From assembly GCA_016218825.1 (NCBI GenBank), contig JACRCV010000101.1, forward strand, positions 33,379-97,378: 64,000 nt of DNA, in the 5' to 3' direction. Source of the stretch: Deltaproteobacteria bacterium (GTDB lineage: Bacteria > Myxococcota > XYA12-FULL-58-9). Below, piece by piece: positions 50,296-59,533 of this stretch (the stretch's first letter is position 1; each line of letters starts with the position of its first letter). Made by a program: the position numbers and the translations under genes. The notes beneath the pieces are model-generated. The model was given only the letters and a program-made list of their open reading frames with translations. It was not told where the DNA came from and did not search any database.

Positions 50296-53200
50296 ATGGC
50301 ACGCCGTGATCGACGTAGACGCAGCTCGGGGTCGTCGCAGCCTCCCGGTTCGCGACCGCCGGAGTTCCGCGGAGGCCCGCCGCCCGAGGTGTTGCGCTCG
50401 CTCGACGCGCTCAAGGCGCAGGCGGCGTACGAGGAGACGATGAGCAAAACGCCCGCGGGAGCTCGCAGTGAATCACTTCGAGCGAGGGCCCATCGACTCT
50501 CCGCGCGGGGCGAGTTCGACGAGGCGCACGGGATCTACTCCGAGGCCGCGGCCCTCTTCGCGCACGACGACGAGAGCGCCGCTGCGGCGTCGTGCTGGTA
50601 CGACCTCGGGCAGTCGCACGAGAACCTCGCATCGGGTGTGCGCGAGGAGAACCTTCTGCACGCGCGCGAGCTGTTCGAACGCGCTCTGCGATCCCCCGCG
50701 CGTCAGCGCACGCCCCTGCGGCTCGCGCAGTCTCACGACGCCCTGGGCCGCGTCCTGCGAGCGCTTGCCGAGCTGGGGTTCGACGAGAAGGACGTCATGC
50801 TGCGCGAGGCCGAGGAGCACATCGGCCTCGCGTGCAGGATCACTGAGGGCATCGGCCCGCTGGGCCTCCTCGACGCGGCGGGGTACCGCCACAACCTCGG
50901 CAACCTGTTCCTGCAGCGGCGGCGGTGGGACGACGCCGAGCGCAGCTACCGTCGCGCCCTCGCGCTCTGCGAGGACGCTCGCCGTGACCCGCTCCAGATG
51001 GCGGCCACGATGGCGGCCGCTCTGCCCGTCCCGCCGCGCCCTCTGCGTCCCCTCCTCGTCCTCGGACTCGCGCGCATGCAGGTCCAGCGCGGACGAACGG
51101 GCGACCTGGGCGCGGTGCTGCGCGGACTCGACGAGGTGATCTGCGGGGGTGACCAGGGCATGGTGGCCGAGGCACACCTGCTCGCGGCGCAGGCGATCCT
51201 CCGCCACGAACCCCGCCGCACGCACGAAGCCCAGGTGCACCTCCGCGCCTTCGCGTTGGGCGACCTCAAGCCCCAACACCACCTCGTCTACCTCCGCGCG
51301 CTCCGCGAGAGCGGGCAGCCCGAAGTGGTCCGCCGGGTGCTGCGCCTCGCCCTGCGCGATGCCATGGCGCGACGCACGGGCGCGATCGCCGATCATGCAT
51401 CGGATCACGGCGCGCACGACGCGCAACAGATCTCGCTGCTCGCCGCGCAGCTCCACGCCGAGGAGGGGCGCCCCGTCGAGGCGTTCCTGGCGCTCGAAGA
51501 GACCGCGGCGCTGAGATACTTCGAATCGGTCCACTGGCACGGGCGGCCCCACGGCGATGCCATCTCTCGCGCCCTCGCCAATCGCCGCTACGCGCTGGGC
51601 GCGGTCGCTGGGGTCCTGGACGAGCTGGCGTCACACACCGCGCACACGACCGACGCGGACGCTCGCTCGGCGATCGACAAGATGTTGCAGGAGTTCGAGC
51701 GTGCGCTCGCCGAACTCGAAGGCGACTGCGCGACGCGCTCCCTGATCGGCGCCGAGCAGGCGGCGGCGACGCGGTGGGCGCAGCATCGCGCGCTCGAGGT
51801 GCTTCGTGAGGCTCGTCCGGCGCCCTCGCTCCCGGTGGCGCTCCACGAAGGCGCCAGAGCACTTGGCGCCGAGAGCCTGCGCGCCGCGACGCTCCTCGCC
51901 CGCCGCGACCCCGAGGGCGATCACCGACATCGCGACGAGGCCGAGGCGCTCGACGCCGACGCGCTCCGCAAGGTGCTCGATGAGCACCCCGGCGACGTGC
52001 TCCTGCGCGTGTCCGTCGGCGAGGAGCTGTTGGCCGTCGCCGTCTGGCTCGATGGGAGCGAGCTCAAGGGGAGGTCGTGTCGACGGTCGCTCGGTCGCGA
52101 AGCGTGGCGCGCGCTCCAAGGGCTCTACGACGCGGCCGCGCGCGGAGGGAGCGGCTCCCCGCGATCGGGGCGCTCCACCGTCTCCGATGCCCTGGCCGTG
52201 CTTCTACCCCTGCTCGACCTCAACGATGCGCTCCCCGAGCGACCGATCGAGCACCTCGTGGTTCTGCCGTCGCTGCTCGCGTCGCTGATCCCGTGGGTGG
52301 CCGCGGGGCGGTCGGGACGTACGCTCCTCGACCGCGCCGAGGCCATCTCGTACCTGCCGAACCTCACGCCGCGCGTGATGCGCCAGCGCGTCGTGATCGA
52401 GCGCGAGGGCACCGTCCTCGTGGCTCCTGGTGAGCACTGTCACGATGTACCCACCCGCTTCCACGACCTCGCGTTCTGCTCGGTGGGTCCGCACGAGACG
52501 GCGCTCTTCGGCGCCGACGCGACCCGGGCTCGCCTGCAGAGCGAGGCGGCGCGGACCGACGTGGTGAGCGTGTACACGCACGGAATCCACATCGCGCGCC
52601 AGGGTGCGGGGCTCTCCCTGGCGGACGGGGACCTGTCCGTTGAGTACCTCGGCGCTTCGTGGGCCGGGTGCGAACGAGTCGAGCTCTGGGCCTGTCAGTC
52701 GGGCGTGAACCTCCCGACCGACTGCCTGACACCCCTGGTCGACGAGGCCTTCGGGATCGACAGCGCCTTTCACCACGCGGGCGTGCGCAGCACCATCGGT
52801 TCGCTCTGGAGCGTGCCGGCGTTCGTGACGGCGCACATCGTGTCGCGCTACCGCGAGAGGCTCGCGGCGGGCGACGATCCGCCCCGAGCCCTCGTGACCG
52901 CGCAGCGCTGGTGGCGCGACGCGGTACTGGCGAAGCTGCCCGAGATCCTCGAACGGACGCCCGCCCGCGACGTGGCGGACGCGATCGCGTGGTTGCTTGG
53001 CGCCCGGGCCGCGCGCGACGACCTCGCGGCGACGCTTGGGGGAGTCGCGGCGAACGCGCCGCTCCCGGCTCAGAAGCGGGCCGAGCTGCTGCGCGACTTC
53101 TCGACGCCCGAGGGGTGGGCGGGCTTCCGGTTCATGGGGGTGGCCGGGCGGCGGCCCGTCGTGATCCCGGGCGACGCGGTGCGGCCGATCACCCCCGAGG

Positions 53201-53617
53201 AGCAGGCCGAGCTCGACGCCCTCCTCGCGCAGGAGCCCGAGCCCGGTCGCGACGTGGACACGATCCATCGCGAACGGCTCGCTGAGGCCACGGCGCTCGA
53301 CGCCGACGGGTTCCCCACGCCGACACAGGCGATCACCGTAGGGCGCTTCTACGCCGAGCGCGGCCTCGCGAGCCTGCGCCACAACCTCCTCCGCGGCCTC
53401 GCGTGGGTACACGAAGCCCTCGCCGCGCCCACGCTCGCGGAAGACGACCGCGGCCGACTCTCACTCGAAGCGGCGTGGCTCTGGACAGAGCTCGCCCGCG
53501 GCGAACTCGACGAGGAGCGCCTGCGCCCGCTCTTCCCGACGGACCCGGTGCTCGTGGCGAGGGCCCGCGCGATGCTCGACGCATGCCCGACAGCTGCGGA
53601 GGAGCCCCTTCTCCGCG

Positions 53618-53623
53618 CGTGGG
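53618..53623. repeat. Target-site duplication, left copy (CGTGGG)
   Basis: CGTGGG directly precedes the IS21 left end TGCTGAG and recurs at 56136-56141, after the right end ...CAGCCA. Confidence 0.75.
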
Positions 53624-53674
53624 TGCTGAGCGACAACTGCACGACCCCGACAGCGACAATTACACCTCCCCATC
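53624..53674 (+). repeat. IS21 terminal inverted repeat, left
   Basis: Starts TGCTGAGCGACAACT. It matches the reverse complement of 56085-56135, including the CAGCGAC-x-ATTACAC-x-TCCCCATC inner block. Confidence 0.75.
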
Positions 53675-53730
53675 GAGAGGGGCGCGGAACGGGGTAGCGG
53701 CGCGAGGCCCGAAGGGGCCACAGCAAGCGC

Positions 53731-55236
53731 ATGCGAGCGGTAACCGACGCCCAGGTGAGGATGCTGATGGAGCAGTTGACGAAAACCGGGATTGTGGGGA
53801 CGGCGGCCATGAAGTCGGACATGGATCGGAAGACGGCGCGCAAGTACATCAAGGCGGGCAAGCTCCCCTCGGAGCTGCGCGCGCCCCGCACCTGGCGCAC
53901 CCGTGAGGACCCCTTCGCCGCCCAGCGCGACGAGATCGAGGCCCTGCTGCAGGAGACGCCCACCCTGGAGGCCAAGACGATCTTCGAGATCCTGGGCGAG
54001 CGCTACCCGGGCCGCTTCGAGCCTGGCCAGTTGCGCACCCTGCAGCGCCACGTCCACGTCTGGCGAGCTGCCCACGGGCCCGACAAGGAGGTCACCCTCG
54101 CGCAGCGGCACCGGCCCGGCGAGGCGATGCAGACCGACTTCACGAGCACCGGCGAGCTCGGCGTCACCATCAACGGGCAGCTCTTCGAGCACCTGCTCTG
54201 CCACGTCGTGCTGCCCTTCTCCAACTGGCTCTGGGCGACGGTGTGCCTGTCCGAGTCGATGGCGGCGATCCGCAAGAGCCTGCAGCGGGCGCTGTTCCAG
54301 CTCGGGCGCGTGCCGACCTACCACCAGACCGACAACTCCACCGCGGCCACGCACCGGATCCCGGACGGCAAGGCCGAGAGCGCCGGCGGCAAGCGCCCCT
54401 TCAACGCGGACTACCTCGCGCTGATGCGGCACTTCGGCATGACCCCGCGCACGACGGAGGTCGGCGAGAAGGAGCAGAACGGCGACGTCGAGGCGTGCAA
54501 CGGCGCCCACAAGCGCCGCCTGGAGCAGGCCCTGCTGGTTCGAGGGAGCCGCGACTTCGAGAGCGTCGAGGCGTGGCAGCAGTTCGTCGACGACGTGTCG
54601 CGCAAGGCCAACAACGGGCGCGGTGCGCGCCTCGCGCAGGAGCTGGACGCGATGCGGGTGTTGAACGTGGCGAAGCTGCCCGAGTTCGTCGAGGAGGACC
54701 TGCGGGTCAGCGAGTGGAGCACGATCCGCGTCAAGGAGTGCTCGTATTCGGTGCCCTCGCGCTTGATCGGCGAGGTGCTCCAGGTGCGGATCTTCGAGGA
54801 CCGGATCGAGGCGCGTTACCGCGGCGCGCTGCAGCTGAGCTGCGAGCGGCTGCGGGGTCGCAACGAGCACCGGATCGACTACCGGCACGTCATCTGGTCG
54901 ATGGTGCAGAAGCCGGGGGGCTTCGCCCGCTACGTGTACCGCGAGGAGATGTTCCCCGGGGTGCCGTTCCGACGGGCCTACGACGCGATCGTGGCGACGC
55001 GCCCCGGCCTCCAGGGCGACCTGGAATACCTGCGGATCCTGCACCTGGCGGCGAGCACGATGGAGACCGAGGTCGCCACGGTGCTGACGCGGCTGCTGGA
55101 CGAGAAGCAGCCGGTGAGCAGCGCCGCGGTCAAGGCGCTGGTGCTGCGGGAGACGCAGCCGAGCGTGCCGGCGATGGCGCCGCTCGCGGTCAACCTGGCG
55201 GAGTACGACGCGCTGCTGCAGGAGGTGGGCACGTGA
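53731..55236 (+). CDS. istA: IS21 transposase IstA
   Basis: The 501-residue transposase starts MRAVTDAQVRMLMEQL, with a helix-turn-helix at the N-terminus (GTAAMKSDMDRKTARKYIKAG). The DDE integrase core has the first Asp in AMQTDFTSTGEL, the second in YHQTDNSTAAT and the Glu in KEQNGDVEACNG. The C-terminal part (VKECSYSVPSRLIGEVLQVRIF) is the typical IstA beta domain. Its stop overlaps the istB GTG by 4 bp. All motifs are intact. Confidence 0.9.
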   Translation: MRAVTDAQVRMLMEQLTKTGIVGTAAMKSDMDRKTARKYIKAGKLPSELRAPRTWRTREDPFAAQRDEIEALLQETPTLEAKTIFEILGERYPGRFEPGQLRTLQRHVHVWRAAHGPDKEVTLAQRHRPGEAMQTDFTSTGELGVTINGQLFEHLLCHVVLPFSNWLWATVCLSESMAAIRKSLQRALFQLGRVPTYHQTDNSTAATHRIPDGKAESAGGKRPFNADYLALMRHFGMTPRTTEVGEKEQNGDVEACNGAHKRRLEQALLVRGSRDFESVEAWQQFVDDVSRKANNGRGARLAQELDAMRVLNVAKLPEFVEEDLRVSEWSTIRVKECSYSVPSRLIGEVLQVRIFEDRIEARYRGALQLSCERLRGRNEHRIDYRHVIWSMVQKPGGFARYVYREEMFPGVPFRRAYDAIVATRPGLQGDLEYLRILHLAASTMETEVATVLTRLLDEKQPVSSAAVKALVLRETQPSVPAMAPLAVNLAEYDALLQEVGT

Positions 55237-56099
55237 GCGATACGACGTCGCCGTCGGACCTGTCGCCGCTGCAGACGCTGGCGTTGCTGCTGCGGGTGCT
55301 CAAGCTGCCGACGATGCGGAAGCTGGCCGAGGAGATCGCGAAGACGGCGGAGCGGGAGGGCTGGACGTTCCAGCAGTACCTGCGACACCTCGCGGGGCTG
55401 GAGGTGGCCGAGCGGCGGCGGCGCCGCATCGAGCGCCACCAGCGGGAGTCGGGGCTGCTCGGCGAGAAGACGCTCGCGACGCTGGACAGGAAGCGGCTGT
55501 CGGCGACGGTGGCCAAGAAGCTCCCCGCGCTGTGCGAGGGTGACTTCGTGGAGCGCGGCGAGAACGTGCTGGTGTTCGGTCTGCCGGGCCGGGGCAAGAC
55601 GCACGTGGCGTGCGCGATCGGCCACGAGCTGGTGCGGCGCGGTCGGCGGGTGCTGTTCACGGCGACGTACGCGCTGGTGCAGCGGCTGCTGAGCGCCAAG
55701 CGGGACCTGCGGCTGGAGAAGGAGATGGCGGAGCTGGACGGGTTCGACGCCGTGATCCTCGACGACATCGGGTACGTCCAGCAGAGCCGAGACGAGATGG
55801 AGGTGTTGTTCACATTCCTGGCGGAGCGGTACGAGCGGCGGAGCGTGGTGATCACCAGCAACGTGGTGTTCAGCGAGTGGGAGCGGATCTTCAAGGACCC
55901 GATGACGACGGCGGCGGCGATCGACCGCCTGGTCCACCACGCGGTGATCCTCGAGATGACGGGGCCCAGCATGCGCGCCGAGAGGGCCGACGAGGCGACG
56001 CGAGCCCCCCGAAGTGCGACGACAACTACAACGGAGGCGACGACAACTACGGCGGCTAACAAGAGGCGGCAGACCGAGGCGCAGGATGGGGAAGTGTAA
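55233..56099 (+). CDS. istB: IS21 helper ATPase IstB
   Basis: GTG 55233 overlaps the istA stop. The 288-residue AAA+ ATPase has Walker A GLPGRGKTHVA, Walker B AVILDDIGYV, sensor block VITSNVVFSEW and DRLVHHAVILEM. A Thr-rich low-complexity tail near the C-terminus runs toward the right terminal repeat. It is the target-selection partner of IstA. Confidence 0.9.
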   Translation: MSDTTSPSDLSPLQTLALLLRVLKLPTMRKLAEEIAKTAEREGWTFQQYLRHLAGLEVAERRRRRIERHQRESGLLGEKTLATLDRKRLSATVAKKLPALCEGDFVERGENVLVFGLPGRGKTHVACAIGHELVRRGRRVLFTATYALVQRLLSAKRDLRLEKEMAELDGFDAVILDDIGYVQQSRDEMEVLFTFLAERYERRSVVITSNVVFSEWERIFKDPMTTAAAIDRLVHHAVILEMTGPSMRAERADEATRAPRSATTTTTEATTTTAANKRRQTEAQDGEV

Positions 56100-56135
56100 T
56101 CGTCGCTGAGGTCCGAATGTAGTTGACGTCAGCCA
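56085..56135 (-). repeat. IS21 terminal inverted repeat, right
   Basis: The reverse complement begins TGGCTGACGTCAACT and aligns with the left repeat over its 51 bp. CGTGGG follows at 56136-56141. Confidence 0.75.
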
Positions 56136-56141
56136 CGTGGG

Positions 56142-58471
56142 TCGACACGCTCTCGGCGCCGCGTGACGGAGGCACGATCCACATGTCGGAGCGCTGGCCG
56201 TCGCTTCGCGCGGCCATCCGCGGCTGCACGGACCCCTGGTCAAGCGTGCGTGCGGCCGCTCTCGCGGTCGAGTGGCTCCTCGCGTGCGACGCCGTACCCC
56301 GAGAAATCGCACGGGAGGCCGTCGAACTCGCGCGTGACGCTGCGGTCCGCGGGAGATCGCGCGACACCTTCTTCGCGGTGCAACGCCTGCGGAGCGGCCT
56401 CGCGATGCTCGCGCTGACCGTGGGCGACGAGGACGCACCGCCCGACCCGCACTTCGTCTCCGCGCGGGAGATCGCGCGAGGCGCCGCGTGGTTCGCGGGA
56501 GCCGATCAGGCGAGGCCCGACCTCGGCGTCGACGGGCAGCGGGTCACATCCACCGCGCTCGATCGGATCGAGGGCGCGCACTGGGGCCTCGTCGGCGACG
56601 ACCTCGGGGACTTCTGGGACTCGACGGGGACGCCCGGGGTCGCGTGGCAGCGTGTCGCGTCGAACTTCCTCTCGATGCGGTTCGGGGGCGCGATGGAGCC
56701 GCGGCTCACGCTCCATCACATCGCGTCGTTGCAGCTCGGCGCCGACCTGCGTCTCGGCACACTGCATCGCCACGCGCGCATGGCGCCCGAAGGCGCGGGC
56801 GTCAGCGAGCTCGCGGCGATGGCGTGGCAGCGCGAGCACCTGCTCCAGCGCCTCGAAGACCTCGGCCGGCTTCAGGACGACGAGCGCCCTGACGACCGAC
56901 CCCGAGCCTCTCGCTTCGACGCGTTCTCGCTGTCGGCTGAGACCCTCATCCGCGCGGGAGCGCAGTCGCCGTGGGCGCTCACCGGATGGGACGTGGCCTC
57001 GACGGTGTTCGAGGGCCTTCGCGATCCGCCGGCCGCGCGCACGTGCGCCTTCCTCATCGAGCGGCGCCTGCTTGCGCTCGACGAGGCGGTGCACGGGCTG
57101 TGGCGCCAGGCGCGCGACGCGACGACAGCGGCCGCGACGCGGTCGCCCGACGCCCCCGAGGACGCGGCGCAGAGGGTCCTCCAGATGTTCGTCCCGTCGC
57201 GGAGGATCACCGACCTGGAGGCATGGCTCCGCGGCGTGCCTCCCATGCGCGTGGTGCTCGGCGTGTCGATCGGCGCCGCGGGGGAGCTCCTCATGAGCGT
57301 CGTGTGCCAGGTCGACGGGGGCACGCTCGTGCAGCCCCTCAAGTTGCCCAACACGCTCGGGTGGCAGGCGCTCCACGCCCTGCGAGAGCTGCTCCAACCT
57401 CGCCCCGACGACAGCAACCCGAATCGGGGCGCTGACGCGGCTCGAGCACAGGCGCTCGAACAACTGCGGTCACTCCTCGACGAGGCACTCGGGCGATGCC
57501 TCGCGGGCGTCCCGCGGGATCGGCCGCTCATGCTCTCGGTCTTCGCGCCGGGCGCGCTCCGCGCCATGCCGTGGTGGGCGCTCACCGCGCACGGCGTCCC
57601 CTTGCGCGACCGGTTCGTCGCGGTGATGCACCTTCCCCACCTGGGGTTCGACGGGAACCCGTCCGCGGGCGACGGGTCAAGGGTGCTCTGCGCACTCGGT
57701 GATGAGCGTGGGGTGGGCGAGACCCGCTTCGGCGCCTGCGCGATCAGGACCCTGCGGGCCTGCTTCCCCAACACCGTGGCGGCCGAACCTGTCGACCAGT
57801 CGCGCGGGACGGACATCGTCGAGACCGAACGCCTGGAGGGTGTCTCCGCCCGCGTCGAGGTCGTGCGCTGGTACGGCGTCGGAGCGTCGGCCACGGTGAA
57901 CGCCAGCACGGAGGGCCTGTGCCTCTCGGGGCATCGGACGCTCTCGGCGCGGAACCTCTTCGGGACGACGCTCCCGCGCAGTCGCCGCGTCGAGTACTGG
58001 GCGGCCACCGGCGACATGGGCTCGTTCATCTCGACGTTCACCAACGACCGCGAGGTGTACCCGAGCCTCGTCTGGAGCGCGCTCGCCGCAGGCGCGAGCG
58101 GAGTGCTCGACCTCGCGTGGCCGGTCCACGACCTCGTGAAGGCGCTGGTCTGCGAGCGCTTCGGAATCATCACCGGCCGCCGTCCGGAGGTTCTTGGCGC
58201 CGCGGCGCTGGGCACCGCCGTGCGCGAGGTCGCAGCGCTCCTGGCGCGGTGGCGGCGAGAGGCCGCGGGGTTCGAATCGGTGCGCGCGGCGCTGAGCTGG
58301 CTCGACGAGGCCCGCCGCGTCTACGCACGCGAGGCGGGCCTCGACCCGGCGAACGTCGTCGCATTCGCCGCGCACGCCGACGCGCCGAGCGTCGCCGGTG
58401 ACCCGGACGAGATCACCCGTCGCTGTGCGTCCCCGGTCCATCTCGGCGCGTTCCGCTGGTGGGGGCTGTGA
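56142..58471 (+). pseudogene. 3' half of the split gene: degenerate second CHAT domain
   Basis: The frame continues the CHAT gene across the IS (W|VDTLSAP). A later ATG at 56183 (MSERWPSL) after GGAGG could allow separate translation. The part is helical up to about 57200. A second CHAT-like domain follows, in which the blocks correspond to the first domain but the catalytic residues are gone: VVRWYGVGA stands where the His block (YTHG) would be, and EYWAATGD where the Cys block (LWACQSG) would be. The last part (LDLAWPVHDL) keeps the fold. It is probably a pseudo-protease used for regulation or substrate binding. The stop overlaps the next gene ATG by one base. Confidence 0.75.
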
Positions 58472-59533
58472 TGGCCTCGCGCGAAACGTACGAGCCGATC
58501 CGCGACTGGAGCGTCGAGGGCAGGCGGCGCCTCGTCGACGAGCACGGCGTGGAGCTCCGCCTCCTGCTGGACGAGGCGTTCACGGTGTTCGTCGAGAAGA
58601 CCGGCATCGGCCTCGCGGCGTTCCGCTTCCGCGGGGGGCCGCATCGAGGCCGACCGCAAGGGCTTCTGGCGCGACGTGCTCGGGCTGCACGCGACGGCAC
58701 GGGAGTGGTTCGAAGACCGCGACCTCTACCACAAGATCGGCTTCCTGGTCGCCGAGGGCACGAGGCTCTCGGCGCTCGTCGCCGAGGCGAAGGGGACGCC
58801 GCGAACCGCGTTCCATGCATCGCTCGCCGAACGCATCCGCGAGGCGACCGGCATGACGCGCGCGGAGGCCGAGGATCTGCGATACACCAAGCCCGCGGAC
58901 CTCTGTCCGCTCGCGCGGCTGCTACTGCTTATGAACGTCGAGGCGGTGCGTCGACTCCGCGACTCCAGCGAGCGGTACTCGTTCCGCGCGCACAAGCGCC
59001 AGTCGTGGTCGCTCGAGCACATCCACGCGCAGCAGGCGGAGCGCCTCAGCAAGAAGGAGCAGTGGCAGGAGTGGCTGCGTCGGCACCGCGAGGCCCTCGC
59101 CGGACCCCCGCCGAGCGTTGCGCGCGACGCGCTCGCGGCGCGGATCGACGCGGCGTACGACACCATCGACCGCGACCAGTTCGACCAGCTCGCGGCGGAG
59201 GTCGCTGCGATGTTCAGCGCGGCCGACGGCGCGGACGGGACGACGGACTGGGTGCACTCGCTCGCGAACCTCGCGCTGCTCTCGTCCGGCGCGAACAGCG
59301 CCCTCGGCAACTCGGTCTTCGAGGTCAAGCGGCGAGCGGTCCTCGACCTCGATCGCGCGGGCGCGTTCATCCCCATCTGCACGCGGCGCGTGTTCCTCAA
59401 GTACTTCACGGGCGCCGACGCGCAGCAGGTCCACTTCTGGAGCCCGCAGGATCGTGGAGCGTACCTCGACGCGATGTTCAACCCGACGGACGGGCTGCTG
59501 AAGGACTACATGCACGCGGAGGCTGCGAAGTGA
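58471..59533 (+). pseudogene. DUF262/DUF1524-type gene, frameshifted
   Basis: ATG 58471 overlaps the upstream stop. After about 55 codons (FRFRGG) the frame is lost at a run of six G (58633-58638); removing one G restores GRIEADRKGFWRD and a frame that runs to 59533. The downstream part has the DUF262/DUF1524 C-terminal signature: WFEDRDLYHKIGFLVAEG, SLEHIHAQQAE (HNH-like His), and LANLALLSSGANSALGNSVF. The N-terminal DUF262 DGQQR nuclease/NTP block is absent, so the gene seems truncated as well. The extra G may be real, phase-variable or a sequencing error. Confidence 0.6.

Larger units (their letters stand above)
50296..53697 (+). pseudogene. TPR-CHAT caspase-like protease, 5' half of a gene split by IS21
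   Basis: From ATG 50296 the chain has TPR-like helices (about residues 20-330, for example YRHNLGNLFLQRRRWDDAERSYRRALAL). A CHAT protease domain follows with His762 (VSVYTHGIH) and Cys800 (ELWACQSG), the expected catalytic pair, and a long helical extension. The native gene is interrupted after codon Trp at 53620-53622 by an IS21-type element; the present frame ends in the IS at 53697. Removing the IS and one 6-bp target duplication joins this frame directly to 56142-58471 to give one 1885-residue protein with a second CHAT-like domain. Confidence 0.85.
53624..56135 (+). mobile_element. IS21-family insertion sequence, 2512 bp
   Basis: Bounded by 51-bp imperfect terminal inverted repeats with 5'-TG...CA-3' ends and a 6-bp target duplication. 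It contains istA and istB in the usual overlapping order and appears complete, so it may be active. It splits the giant TPR-CHAT-CHAT gene. Confidence 0.85.
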
